Assembly: GCA_964342355.1 (NCBI GenBank)
Contig: CAYFFG010000005.1
Coordinates: forward strand, 148,747 to 212,746
Length of the DNA: 64,000 bases
From: Hirschia sp964342355
GTDB lineage: Bacteria > Pseudomonadota > Alphaproteobacteria > Caulobacterales > Hyphomonadaceae
Direction of reading: 5' to 3'
Numbering within the stretch: position 1 is the stretch's first letter; every line of letters begins with the position of its first letter. The position numbers and the translations under genes are program-made. The notes below the pieces were generated by a model. That model saw only the letters and a list, made by a program, of their open reading frames with translations, had not been told where the DNA came from and did not search any database. Shown in pieces: positions 9,217 through 18,804 of the stretch.

Positions 9217-9825
9217 ATGGCGCGATTAACAAGGGAAGAGGCGAGGCTCAAAACACGAGAAAAACTGCTTGATTCAGGCAGATTATGTTTCGCGCGCTAT
9301 GGATTTTCCGGTGCGTCAGTTGACATCATTGCGGAAACAGCCGGGTTCTCTAAAGGCGCATTTTACTCAAATTTTGATTCCAAGGAGGCTGCTTTTCTTC
9401 TGCTCCTTGAACAGCACCTAACGGGCGAAATCGCACGGGGACGCGCCGCAATCAAAGGCGAGAGCTTCGAAACAGCCCTTAACAGTTTTGTCGATCTTTA
9501 TGCGATGGAGGAAGAGGATCAGGACTGGTGCCTTCTTTCAGTAGAGTTTGCGCTATTTGCCGCTCGCTCCGACACATTTGGCGAACACTATTCAAAACTC
9601 TACAAACATCATTATGAGCAGATCGCCGAAACCTTGAGTCAGATTGCCGACCTTGCCGGTGCCAAGCTTCACAGTCCCTCCACTACCGCCAGCAAATTCA
9701 TCGCATTTCGGACCGGATTGGCGTTAGATCGCGCGGCAAAAGAGCCAACCCTTACCCATGAAGACGTCAAAACATCTTTGCTCATGTTTCTGGGTAAGGT
9801 GATGAAAGTTGGTCCGGAAATGTAA
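9217..9825 (+). CDS. TetR/AcrR-family transcriptional regulator
   Basis: This 202-residue one-component repressor has the TetR helix-turn-helix near residues 10-56 (LLDSGRLCFARYGF, then VDIIAETAGFSKGAFYSNFDSKEAAF). A helical ligand-binding and dimerisation domain follows. It is divergent from the aldo/keto reductase, with a palindrome between them, so autoregulation and control of the reductase are likely. Its stop codon is one base from the stop of the convergent membrane PQQ dehydrogenase, leaving no room for a terminator. Read-through antisense transcription is therefore possible. The inducer is unknown. Confidence 0.93.
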   Translation: MARLTREEARLKTREKLLDSGRLCFARYGFSGASVDIIAETAGFSKGAFYSNFDSKEAAFLLLLEQHLTGEIARGRAAIKGESFETALNSFVDLYAMEEEDQDWCLLSVEFALFAARSDTFGEHYSKLYKHHYEQIAETLSQIADLAGAKLHSPSTTASKFIAFRTGLALDRAAKEPTLTHEDVKTSLLMFLGKVMKVGPEM

Positions 9826-9826
9826 T

Positions 9827-12256
9827 CTAGCCCGGCAAGGCAAAGGCGATGAGTTCCGCCCCACGTGTCGGGTCGCTTCCGTCATCAGGATCATCCGGCA
9901 CAGCAACAACCACATATTGCTTGCCGTCGATCATATACGTGATCGGCGCGTTATTGGCGGTCTGTGGCAGTTCTGCCGACCAGAGCGTTTCGCCGTTCTG
10001 GATATCAATCGCGCGGAAAGTGGAATCGATTGTGCCTTGCTGGAATATCAACCCGCTTCGCGTTGTCGTGGTCGCGCCATAAATCGGCGTGCCAACTTCA
10101 ATGAAGGGGAGGTTGGGCTTGATACCGAATGGTCCAAGGTCGCGCATATTGCCAATCGGGCGGCTCCACAACAGTTTGTTCGTATTAAGATCAATGAGCG
10201 CAATCCGTCCGTAGGGCGGTTCAAAGCACGGCATGTCTGATGCGATATCTGTAAACGGAATTTTCCACTTTGATACGAACGGGCCGGTGACTCCATAACG
10301 CGGCGCATCTGCTTCCCAAGGCCCTTGACCGGTTTTGTCAGGTCCGGGAGGTGCGCGACCAGGACGCGCGCCACGCTCTTCGGCGGTCATCATATAGATC
10401 CGGTTGCCCATCAGCATCGGCTGAGCCACCAAAAGACCATTGTCAGCGTCCACCGAAATACTCGGCCAGTTAAAGCCACCCTGATTGCCCGGATACTGGA
10501 AAGTCCCGCCCCAGGTTTTTTGTTTGCCCATGACACCGCCGCCAGGCATTGGCGGTGTGAAGTGACCATCATCGCGCATCTTTTTGTATTCGATACGGCA
10601 GTAAAGCTGGTCCAATGGCGTTAAACCCCACATATCCTTTTCATAGCGCGGATCATTAAACCGCGGCAGGCCCGAGAAGGGTTGCGTTGCAGCCGTGCGT
10701 TCGCCCTTTGCTGGTTCTTGCGGAACCGGACATTCGCCAGTCGCTGTTGGCTCGGATCCATCCGGACAGTCCGTTGCCGGCCAGATGGGTTCTCCATTAC
10801 GGCGGTCTAACAAGAAAATCTCGCCGCGTTTTGTTGGTTGCGCCACCGCCGGAATGCGTTCGCCGTCCTTGGTGATGTTTACCAACGTCGGTTGGGAGGG
10901 CACATCATAATCCCAAATATCGTGATTGACCGTTTTGTAAGACCAGACGAGGCTTCCATCAGATCCGCGTAGCGCGACAACGGACGCATTGAAAGCATCG
11001 TCAATGTCCCGACGCTTCGCGCCGTAATAATCCGGCGACGCGTTACCCGTTGGTGCGTATATGAGATCCAGTTCCGGATCATAACTCATCATGGACCAGA
11101 CATTTGGCGTGCCCAATGTGAATGTCTCACCTTCTGGCGGCAGCGTGTTGTCACCGGGGCGACCCATATCCCAGGCCCAGGAAAATTCGCCAGTGAACAC
11201 GTTAAATGCGCGCAGAACACCTGATGGCAGACCCAGTTCTTGCGCATCCATCACCCACCCGCCGATGACCGCATTATCGCCAGCAATCAACGGTACAGAT
11301 GTGTGGAAATAAGCAAATGGCAGGTGAGGGCCAAGGCCCAGGCGTAAGCTGATCTCGCCGTTTTCGCCAAAGTCTTTACATCGCTCGCCTGTTTTGGCGT
11401 CTACAGCAAAAAGACGCGCATCTGTTGTGCCGGTCAAAATGCGTGTTTTACAGGTTTGGCCCTCAAAATCGTCGCCCGCTTCATGATAGGCCACGCCACG
11501 ACAGCCGCGCGTAAATGTGTTTCCGCGCTTTAAAGCGTCCCAGGTCCATCCTGTCAGTTTGTTCTCCGGATTAAATCGCCAGACTTCCTCACCGGATTTA
11601 GCGTCGACTGAGATGACAATGTTCCCAGATACGCAGACATAGACCTTACCGTCGACTTGAAGCGGCGTGTTCTTAAATTCGTAAGGCACATTGGTTCGAA
11701 AACGCCAGACTTCCGTTAGTTCAGAGACATTTTGAGGCGTGATCTGTGTAAGAGGAGAAAAGCGCGTGCCTTCAGGCGAATTGCCGTAATGGCGCCACTC
11801 GGTGCTCTTTGGCGCTTCTGTCGATGCGACCCGCTCAAACGTCTCGACCTTATATCCCGGGAGGCTGCTGACGCCTAACAGCGTCACACCTGCCAACGTC
11901 GCCCAGCCCAGCCATTTTGTTTTGACTTCGCCGCCCATCGCAACGCGATACCACGGGGTGAAAAACCAAAAACCGACAACAAGCCAGGCGGCTAACCTGG
12001 GTAAGAGGGCCAGAACATCAAAGCCTGCTTCCGGTATCGCCCAGAGTATCGTGAGCGCCGTAATTACAGCATACAATTTCGCTGAGAGCGGTTCTTCAAC
12101 TGCCACAAGGGCGGCAACACCCAATGCGCCAAGACCAGCCAGCATGTAATACCAACTGCCGCCGAGCGTGATGAGCTGGGCGCCGCGAATAGTAAGATAC
12201 AGGCCAACCGACAGCAAAAACGCGGCAAACGCCCAGTTCGCGATCCGTGCGATCAT
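9827..12256 (-). CDS. Membrane-bound PQQ-dependent dehydrogenase, glucose/quinate/shikimate family
   Basis: This 809-residue protein has about five N-terminal transmembrane helices (to about residue 135) and a periplasmic eight-bladed PQQ propeller. The segment WRHYGNSPEGTRFSPLTQI and the later CRGVAYHE and HDIWDYDVPSQP (with the expected catalytic Asp) match membrane glucose and quinate/shikimate dehydrogenases, which hand electrons to ubiquinone. ATG 12254-12256 has GGGAGGAATTAC in front. It stands alone between convergent tetR and divergent amidohydrolase genes. Glucose, quinate, shikimate or another polyol are all possible substrates. Like the alcohol dehydrogenase at 2991-5189 it needs PQQ, for which no synthesis genes are visible here. 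Confidence 0.93.
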   Translation of the reverse strand: MIARIANWAFAAFLLSVGLYLTIRGAQLITLGGSWYYMLAGLGALGVAALVAVEEPLSAKLYAVITALTILWAIPEAGFDVLALLPRLAAWLVVGFWFFTPWYRVAMGGEVKTKWLGWATLAGVTLLGVSSLPGYKVETFERVASTEAPKSTEWRHYGNSPEGTRFSPLTQITPQNVSELTEVWRFRTNVPYEFKNTPLQVDGKVYVCVSGNIVISVDAKSGEEVWRFNPENKLTGWTWDALKRGNTFTRGCRGVAYHEAGDDFEGQTCKTRILTGTTDARLFAVDAKTGERCKDFGENGEISLRLGLGPHLPFAYFHTSVPLIAGDNAVIGGWVMDAQELGLPSGVLRAFNVFTGEFSWAWDMGRPGDNTLPPEGETFTLGTPNVWSMMSYDPELDLIYAPTGNASPDYYGAKRRDIDDAFNASVVALRGSDGSLVWSYKTVNHDIWDYDVPSQPTLVNITKDGERIPAVAQPTKRGEIFLLDRRNGEPIWPATDCPDGSEPTATGECPVPQEPAKGERTAATQPFSGLPRFNDPRYEKDMWGLTPLDQLYCRIEYKKMRDDGHFTPPMPGGGVMGKQKTWGGTFQYPGNQGGFNWPSISVDADNGLLVAQPMLMGNRIYMMTAEERGARPGRAPPGPDKTGQGPWEADAPRYGVTGPFVSKWKIPFTDIASDMPCFEPPYGRIALIDLNTNKLLWSRPIGNMRDLGPFGIKPNLPFIEVGTPIYGATTTTRSGLIFQQGTIDSTFRAIDIQNGETLWSAELPQTANNAPITYMIDGKQYVVVAVPDDPDDGSDPTRGAELIAFALPG

Positions 12257-12534
12257 GTAATTCCTCCCTCTGAGCGCTGTTTGCTACTTTGGCATACAGT
12301 CACCGCGTGTCCTTTAGTGTAGTAACCTATAGGCAGATTCTTGCGAGGTCGAGAAAAAATCAGAGCTGACGGTATGATGTTTTGAAATTTAAAGTGAACA
12401 TGTTCGTCAGCTGATGAAAAATCAGGCGCTTTGACACTTCTTCAAAATGCGGAATGATTGGCGTTCGACAAGATATGATTTTGCGCGGTTAAACTTCCGG
12501 CCTCGCCTTTAACCCTCATATTCCGGACGTTGTT

Positions 12535-13824
12535 ATGAAGATTTCCCGAGCCTTGTTTGCAACTCTTTTATGCATTGGCGCTTCTCCGCTCGCGCAGGCT
12601 GAACGTGTCCTTCTGACGGATGCTTATGTTTATGATGTGGACAAGGAACGGTTCAACACTGGGCAGTCAGTGCTCATCGAGGATGGCGCCATTGTAGGTG
12701 TGGATGCGATCGAAGCACTTGATCTGACAGGCGAAGAAACAAAGTATGCGCTCAATGGGGCATATCTGCTTCCCGGTCTCTCAGACAGCCACGTACATTT
12801 AACATCGGATGCGGATGCGCATGGTTATAGACGCCTAGCGATCTCTTCTCAGCGGGCGACAATTAACGGCGTCGTCAATGCGAAAAAGACACTGATGGCT
12901 GGCTTCACCACCGTTCGAAATGTCGGCGCGCCGGTTTATGCGGATGTGGCTTTGCGCGATGCGATAAATGATGGTGACGTCCCCGGGCCGCGCATGCTGG
13001 TGTCCGGGCCATCGCTTGGCATTACGGGCGGACACTGTGATTCAAACCTTTTGCCTTTTGAATTTCATGAGAAAGCAGAAGGCGTTGCTGATGGTCCTTG
13101 GGCTGTGCGTCAGAAGGTGCGCCAGAATGTGAAGTATGGTGCTGATGTCATCAAATTCTGCGGTACTGGCGGCGTGTTGTCCAAGGGAACGAAAATCGGC
13201 GCTCAGCAATTTACTCTCGAAGAGATGAAAGCGTTGGTGGATGAAGCGCATTTGCTGGGCCTGAAAGTGGCGGTGCATGCGCATGGAACAGATGGGATTG
13301 CAGCAGCAGTTGAGGCCGGTGTTGATTCCGTTGAGCACTCAAGCCTGATTGATGACGCAACAATCAAAGCGGCCAAAAAGAAAGGCACTTTCCTGTCGAT
13401 GGATGTCTATGTCTCAGACTACATCCTGTCCGAAGGAGAGAAAGTGGGCATTCTGGAGGAATCGCTCAACAAGGAGCGCCAGGTTGGACGCGCGCAACGC
13501 GAGCGGTTTCAGGCGGCGGTTAAGGCAGGCGCTAACATGGCTTATGGGACTGACGCAGGTGTTTATCCGCACGGAACAAACGCCCGTCAGTTCGCCTATA
13601 TGGTGGAATGGGGCATGACGCCGGCGCAGGCGATCTATGCTTCTACAGCAGGTAATGCCGAACTCTTCGGCCTGTCTGACAAAATCGGAAAAATTGAAGC
13701 CGGAAAGCAGGCCGACATCATCGCTGTGGGCGCAAACCCGTTGGAAAATATCCGTGAGTTGGAGGATGTGGATTTTGTGATGAAAGACGGGGTGATTTTT
13801 CTTGACGAACTCAGCGAGAAATAA
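12535..13824 (+). CDS. Exported metal-dependent amidohydrolase (Xaa-Arg/Lys dipeptidase-like group)
   Basis: This 429-residue protein has a signal peptide (MKISRALFATLLCIGASPLAQA) and an amidohydrolase-superfamily TIM barrel. Metal ligands are visible as DSHVH (strand 1), the likely carboxylated Lys in VIKFCGTGG, His in VAVHAHG, His in SVEHSS and Asp in YGTDAG. The C-terminal AGKQADIIAVGANPLENI is the usual composite-domain strand. Members close to this architecture include imidazolonepropionase-like and Caulobacter dipeptidases that release Lys or Arg from dipeptides. The exact substrate here is unknown. The start ATG 12535 has a poor Shine-Dalgarno. The downstream carboxylesterase is 111 bases away in the same direction. 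Confidence 0.9.
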   Translation: MKISRALFATLLCIGASPLAQAERVLLTDAYVYDVDKERFNTGQSVLIEDGAIVGVDAIEALDLTGEETKYALNGAYLLPGLSDSHVHLTSDADAHGYRRLAISSQRATINGVVNAKKTLMAGFTTVRNVGAPVYADVALRDAINDGDVPGPRMLVSGPSLGITGGHCDSNLLPFEFHEKAEGVADGPWAVRQKVRQNVKYGADVIKFCGTGGVLSKGTKIGAQQFTLEEMKALVDEAHLLGLKVAVHAHGTDGIAAAVEAGVDSVEHSSLIDDATIKAAKKKGTFLSMDVYVSDYILSEGEKVGILEESLNKERQVGRAQRERFQAAVKAGANMAYGTDAGVYPHGTNARQFAYMVEWGMTPAQAIYASTAGNAELFGLSDKIGKIEAGKQADIIAVGANPLENIRELEDVDFVMKDGVIFLDELSEK

Positions 13825-13935
13825 ATTAGGCCTTTCTCGTAAAAGGTTTGCTTGACGCCGCCTGCAGGACCGTTTCATTCTCACCAAAAATTCACCCGGA
13901 ACACGACGGGGACCATAAAGGGGAGTGAAGCGGTT

Positions 13936-15618
13936 ATGACATCTTACAGAAACAATTATCTGCGCGTCTTGAAAATGTCAGGTGTGGCGTTGGCGGCTTT
14001 TGCGGCTGCGTGCGCGCACAACGGACAACAAACGTCAAATCTTGCGGTCGACGAGGTCGTAGAGGTCGCGCAAAAAGACGCCAAGATCGAAAGCCCGGTT
14101 GCGCAAACGGCCTACGGAAAAGTGCGTGGTGTTGTCGAAGATGGGGTCTCAGTCTTTAAAGGTATTCCATATGGCGGTGACACCAGTGAGCGTCGCTTCA
14201 AGCGAGCTTTGCCGCCTGAAAGCTGGGAAGGCGTACGTGATGCGCTAGTCTTCGCTGACACAACGCCACAGGTGGAATCCAGCGATACGGCGGCGTTTAA
14301 GTCATGGGTTCCTGACCCATTGCCCGCGCAAAGTGAAAACATGTTGGGGCTGAATGTCTGGACGCCGGCTGCGGATGGGGAGAAGCGCCCGGTTATGGTG
14401 TGGCTCCACGGGGGCGGTTTTGTCACCGGCTCTGGTTCCTCAAATGTTTATGACGGCGTACGCCTTGCAAACCGTGGTGATGTTGTTGTGGTTTCCATCA
14501 ACCACCGCCTTAACGCTATGGGATACCTTTATCTCGCTGAGCTGGGCGGGGAAGAATACGCCGACAGTGGCAATGTTGGTAACCTTGACATGATCATGGC
14601 GCTTGAATGGGTGCGCGATAACATTGCCAACTTTGGCGGTGATCCTGAAAATGTTCTTATTTTTGGGGAATCTGGTGGTGGTCGTAAGGTCTCAACACTT
14701 CTTGCAATGCCAGAAGCAGAAGGCCTGATCGACCGTGCAATTGTCCAATCAGGATCACATTTGAAAGTGCGAACGCCTGAAGCTGCGACAAACGACACAA
14801 AAGCTTATCTCAAGCTTTTGGGAGTAGAGCCTGACAATCTTGAAGCGCTCAAAGACTTGCCAACACAAGCATTTGTGGACGCGCTTACAGCGCCAGATTT
14901 TACTTCAGGCCGAATGATCAATTTTGGTCCCGTGCTGGATGGAAAGAATATCTTAGAGCATCCGTTTGATGGCAAACCAGCTGCGCCTTCAAAGTCAGTT
15001 CCGATGTTGGTCGGCTCAAACGATGATGAGTTATCGCTCTGGCTTATCGCTGACCGCGCGATCTTCACTATGGACTATGACGGTATCGCGCAGCGTCTTG
15101 GCGCGTTCTTCCCTGAGGAAGACTGGGAGGCGGTTGTCGCTGGGTATCGAGAAATTTATCCAGACGAAAAGCCCTATGAGCTTTTATATACCATCGCCAG
15201 TGATGGTCGGTACGGCGAAAACGCCGTTAGGCAGGTTGAAGCAAAAGCCCGCCAGGCGGCTCAGGAAGACGGCGTGGCGCCAGCCTGGCTCTATCACTTT
15301 GAGTGGAATACGCCTATTGCAAACGGGTTGCTGAAATCACCGCACGCTTTGGAGCTGGCGTTTGTTTTCGACAATCTTGCCAAATCAGAGTCGTTTGTAG
15401 GTGACCCTGTCGGACCTCAGCCGCTAGCAGACATTGTTGCTGACGCCTGGATTGCATTTGCCCGCAATGGCGACCCAAACACAGATGCTTTGCCAGAGTG
15501 GCCTCAAGTCACTGAAGACAATCTGTCTGCGATGCGTTTGAAATTGGAACCTGAATTGGACGAAATCTTCTTCGACGCCGAAGATAAAGTGCTGGATGCG
15601 CTGCCATCCCGTCAGTAA
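13936..15618 (+). CDS. Type-B carboxylesterase, probable lipoprotein
   Basis: This 560-residue alpha/beta hydrolase has a lipoprotein-like signal (ALAAFAAAC, Cys26). The oxyanion-hole motif HGGGFVTGS and nucleophile elbow GESGGG are visible; the elbow is usually GESAGG, so the first residue after Ser is Gly. An acidic residue lies in GSNDDELS and the catalytic His in SPHALELAF. These make the Ser-Glu-His triad of type-B carboxylesterases. A frame is open from 13852, but ATG 13936 gives the signal sequence, with GGGGAG about 12 bases upstream. It ends at a strong terminator. It would hydrolyse carboxylic esters in the periplasm or on the outer membrane. A decayed relative lies at 52321-52627. 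Confidence 0.9.
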   Translation: MTSYRNNYLRVLKMSGVALAAFAAACAHNGQQTSNLAVDEVVEVAQKDAKIESPVAQTAYGKVRGVVEDGVSVFKGIPYGGDTSERRFKRALPPESWEGVRDALVFADTTPQVESSDTAAFKSWVPDPLPAQSENMLGLNVWTPAADGEKRPVMVWLHGGGFVTGSGSSNVYDGVRLANRGDVVVVSINHRLNAMGYLYLAELGGEEYADSGNVGNLDMIMALEWVRDNIANFGGDPENVLIFGESGGGRKVSTLLAMPEAEGLIDRAIVQSGSHLKVRTPEAATNDTKAYLKLLGVEPDNLEALKDLPTQAFVDALTAPDFTSGRMINFGPVLDGKNILEHPFDGKPAAPSKSVPMLVGSNDDELSLWLIADRAIFTMDYDGIAQRLGAFFPEEDWEAVVAGYREIYPDEKPYELLYTIASDGRYGENAVRQVEAKARQAAQEDGVAPAWLYHFEWNTPIANGLLKSPHALELAFVFDNLAKSESFVGDPVGPQPLADIVADAWIAFARNGDPNTDALPEWPQVTEDNLSAMRLKLEPELDEIFFDAEDKVLDALPSRQ

Positions 15619-15631
15619 AAAATTACAAATC

Positions 15632-15671
15632 CAGATGGCGCGCTGAAATATTGTGCGCCATCTGTTTTTTT
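15632..15671 (+). terminator. Rho-independent terminator
   Basis: CAGATGGCGC (15632-15641) pairs perfectly with GCGCCATCTG (15655-15664) and is followed by seven T. It lies 14 bases after the carboxylesterase stop and isolates that gene from the glpD operon. Confidence 0.92.
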
Positions 15672-15765
15672 GGTCTTATGCGATTTTATCGAGCTAAGGA
15701 CTGGAAACACGCGCGATCTTTTGCAAGCGTCTTTTGGGAGCGTATTCCAAATCATAAGGGACACC

Positions 15766-17319
15766 ATGGCATCTGCGCAACCTCCAAAAAATGAAATCTA
15801 CGACCTTCTGATTATTGGCGGTGGTATAAATGGATGTGGCATCGCACGCGACGCAGCTGGCCGTGGATTGAAAGTGGCGCTGTGTGAAAAAGGGGATTTG
15901 GCCCAAGCAACATCCTCCGCTTCAACGAAACTATTCCACGGCGGTTTGCGTTATCTGGAACATCATGAGTTTCGTCTTGTGCGCGAGGCATTAAAAGAGC
16001 GTGAAACACTTTTAAAGGCCATGCCTCACATTTCGTGGCCTTTGCGGTTCGTACTGCCACATCATTCAGGGTTGCGACCTAAGTGGTTGTTGCGCATGGG
16101 GTTGTTCATTTACGATCATTTGGGCGGGCGCAAGATACTCCCTCCGACAAAGAGCCTGGACTTACTGACAGATGAAGTCGGCACGCCGTTGAAGGGCGAA
16201 TACAGGAGCGCGTTTGAGTATTCAGACTGCTGGGTGGAAGATGCGCGCCTAGTTGTCTTAAATGCGCGGGATGCAGACGAGCACGGCGCTGACATTTGGA
16301 CGCGCACCCAGCTCTTATCGGCGCGCCGGGACGGGAAGTTATGGCATGCCGTGCTGAGAGATTTGAGCACCGATCAGGACTTTGAAATCACGGCCAAAGG
16401 ACTCGTCAATGCTGGTGGTCCATGGGTCAAAGATTTGCTCAATCAGTCGCTAGGCCAGAACACTTCTACAAACATACGGTTAGTGCGCGGAAGCCACATC
16501 GTGACGTCTAAGCTGTACGATCACGATCGCGCATATATATTCCAGCAGTCTGATGGTCGTATTATATTCGCCATTCCCTATGAGACTGATTTCACACTTA
16601 TCGGCACAACGGATGTTGATCATGATGGAGACCCGGGCGCAGCTCACATAACGGATGAAGAAATCGCTTATCTTTGTCATGCCGCTTCAGAGTACTTTGA
16701 CAAGCCGATCACCAAAGAAGACGTAGTCTGGACGTATTCAGGCGTGCGTCCGCTTTTCGATGATGGAGCGTCTGCAGCGTCACAACTCACGCGTGACTAT
16801 GTGCTGAAAGTTGAAGACCGGGACGCCCAGACGCCACTACTCAATGTGTTTGGCGGCAAGATCACCACCTATCGAAAACTCTCTGAAGAGGCGATGAAAA
16901 AACTCTCTTCATACTTTCCAGCCATGGGCGACCCGTGGACTGCAGGCGCCGCCATGCCGGGCGGTAATTTTCCAGTGGATGCTGTCGCGACGGAAGTTGA
17001 AACGCTCAAAGCAGACTATTCATTTTTGGATGATCGATGGGCGCAGCGGTTGATCAAGGCTTACGGTCTGGATGCGCGCGAACTTTTAGGTGAAGCGCAG
17101 TCTGAAGATGATCTTGGGAAAATGTTTGGAGCGACCCTGACGGAAGCTGAACTTGAATGGCTGGTTGACAAAGAATGGGCCAGGACAGGCGATGATATCC
17201 TTTGGCGACGCACAAAATTGGGCCTGCGACTCACCAAGGAACAAGCTGCTGAAGTGGATGCCTGGGTAAATTTCCGTTGCGCAAGATCGCTGTCAGAAAC
17301 ACATCATGCAAAGGTCTGA
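15766..17319 (+). CDS. glpD: Aerobic glycerol-3-phosphate dehydrogenase
   Basis: This 517-residue FAD-dependent, membrane-associated enzyme oxidises sn-glycerol-3-phosphate to dihydroxyacetone phosphate and reduces quinone. The N-terminal dinucleotide fold GGGINGCG (residues 18-25) and the family motifs TKLFHGGLRYLE, WTYSGVRPL and GGKITTYR are all present. ATG 15766 is chosen over an upstream in-frame start at 15670, because AAGGGA precedes it and the protein then begins a few residues before the FAD fold. It is two bases upstream of glpK, clearly an operon. No glpF or glpR is near. That fits glycerol being produced inside the cell from glucosylglycerol rather than imported. Confidence 0.96.
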   Translation: MASAQPPKNEIYDLLIIGGGINGCGIARDAAGRGLKVALCEKGDLAQATSSASTKLFHGGLRYLEHHEFRLVREALKERETLLKAMPHISWPLRFVLPHHSGLRPKWLLRMGLFIYDHLGGRKILPPTKSLDLLTDEVGTPLKGEYRSAFEYSDCWVEDARLVVLNARDADEHGADIWTRTQLLSARRDGKLWHAVLRDLSTDQDFEITAKGLVNAGGPWVKDLLNQSLGQNTSTNIRLVRGSHIVTSKLYDHDRAYIFQQSDGRIIFAIPYETDFTLIGTTDVDHDGDPGAAHITDEEIAYLCHAASEYFDKPITKEDVVWTYSGVRPLFDDGASAASQLTRDYVLKVEDRDAQTPLLNVFGGKITTYRKLSEEAMKKLSSYFPAMGDPWTAGAAMPGGNFPVDAVATEVETLKADYSFLDDRWAQRLIKAYGLDARELLGEAQSEDDLGKMFGATLTEAELEWLVDKEWARTGDDILWRRTKLGLRLTKEQAAEVDAWVNFRCARSLSETHHAKV

Positions 17320-17321
17320 AA

Positions 17322-18782
17322 ATGACAGGCACGATACTTTCCATTGATCAGGGCACTACCTCTTCACGCGCGCTTTTGTTTGACCAAAATATGATGTGCG
17401 TCGGACAGGGACAGGAAGAGTTTGCGCAGCATTTTCCTCAATCTGGGTGGGTGGAACATGACCCGGAAGATATCTGGAACACCACCATTAAGACTGCCCG
17501 TAAGGCCATAGGGGATACTGCCCCTGCCGCGATCGGCATTACCAATCAGCGTGAAACAACGATTGTGTGGGAGCGGGCGACCGGAAAGCCCGTCTACAAG
17601 GCTATCGTCTGGCAGGACCGCCGCACATCTCAGGATTGCGCAATATTTAAAGCAGAAGGCGTTGAGAGGGAAATCATCGAGAAGACTGGTCTACTCTTGG
17701 ACCCTTATTTCTCCGCGACTAAAATTGCCTGGATACTCAACCAGATTGACCTATCACGTCAGCGAGCAAACAATGGAGAGTTATTGTTTGGCACCGTGGA
17801 CACGTTCTTGATCTGGCGAATGACAGACAAAGCATCACACGTAACTGATGCAACAAACGCAGCACGGACAATGCTTTATAACATCCGTGAAGGGTGCTGG
17901 GATCAGGATCTGCTGAAGTTATTCAACATACCTGAAGCTATGTTGCCCGAGGTGCTGGATAATGCTGCAGACTTTGGCAAGACAAAGCTTTTTGGGGGAT
18001 CAATACCCATACTTGGGGTCGCCGGAGATCAACAAGCTGCAACAATCGGCCAGGCATGTTTTCGCCCTGGAATGTTGAAGTCCACTTATGGGACTGGATG
18101 TTTTGCGGTTCTTAACACCGGAGATAAAGCGCCTATCAGTCAAAACAAACTCCTGACGACTATTGCATATCAGTTTGACGGACGGCCGACGTATGCGTTG
18201 GAAGGGTCTATTTTTATTGCCGGCGCTGTCGTGCAGTGGCTACGAGACGGATTAGGCATCATTAACGACGCGAGTGAAACCCAAGCGTTAGCTGAAAAAT
18301 CACAGGATGCTCTTTATCTCGTACCGGCATTCACAGGGCTAGGGGCCCCGTATTGGGATAGCGACTGTCGCGGCGCAATGTTTGGTCTGACGCGTGCGAC
18401 GGGTCCTGCTGAAATTGCTCGAGCGGCGCTTGAAAGTGTCGGCTACCAGACGCGCGACCTTCTGGAAGCCATGCGTCTGGACTATCCGCAAAGCGCAGAA
18501 ACAGTCTTGCGGGTTGATGGAGGGATGACCGCCTCTAACTGGACCATGCAATTCTTGTCAGACATTCTTGGTGCGCCCGTGGACCGTCCGGAAATTCTTG
18601 AAACAACAGCACTTGGCGTTGCATGGCTTGCAGGCATGAAGGCGGGTGTGTACGGCGATATGGACGCGTTTTCAGCGCTTTGGCGACGTGATACCCGCTT
18701 TGAGCCTGAAATGGATACACAAAAGCGCCAGCAGAAATATGATGGCTGGAAAGATGCCGTCAGTCGTACGCTTTCCCGTTAG
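17322..18782 (+). CDS. glpK: Glycerol kinase
   Basis: This 486-residue FGGY-family kinase makes sn-glycerol-3-phosphate from glycerol and ATP. The N-terminal phosphate-binding SIDQGTTSSRA, the FGGY-type GWVEHDPEDIW and TNQRET segments, and the C-terminal VDGGMTASNW are diagnostic of glycerol kinase. ATG 17322 lies two bases after the glpD stop, with AAGG inside the end of glpD as ribosome-binding site. The product can enter glycolysis through GlpD or feed the GgpS reaction encoded on the opposite strand. Length is slightly below the usual 495-505 residues but no domain is missing. Confidence 0.96.
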   Translation: MTGTILSIDQGTTSSRALLFDQNMMCVGQGQEEFAQHFPQSGWVEHDPEDIWNTTIKTARKAIGDTAPAAIGITNQRETTIVWERATGKPVYKAIVWQDRRTSQDCAIFKAEGVEREIIEKTGLLLDPYFSATKIAWILNQIDLSRQRANNGELLFGTVDTFLIWRMTDKASHVTDATNAARTMLYNIREGCWDQDLLKLFNIPEAMLPEVLDNAADFGKTKLFGGSIPILGVAGDQQAATIGQACFRPGMLKSTYGTGCFAVLNTGDKAPISQNKLLTTIAYQFDGRPTYALEGSIFIAGAVVQWLRDGLGIINDASETQALAEKSQDALYLVPAFTGLGAPYWDSDCRGAMFGLTRATGPAEIARAALESVGYQTRDLLEAMRLDYPQSAETVLRVDGGMTASNWTMQFLSDILGAPVDRPEILETTALGVAWLAGMKAGVYGDMDAFSALWRRDTRFEPEMDTQKRQQKYDGWKDAVSRTLSR

Positions 18783-18804
18783 CACAAGCGCTAGAGTTAT
18801 CCGC

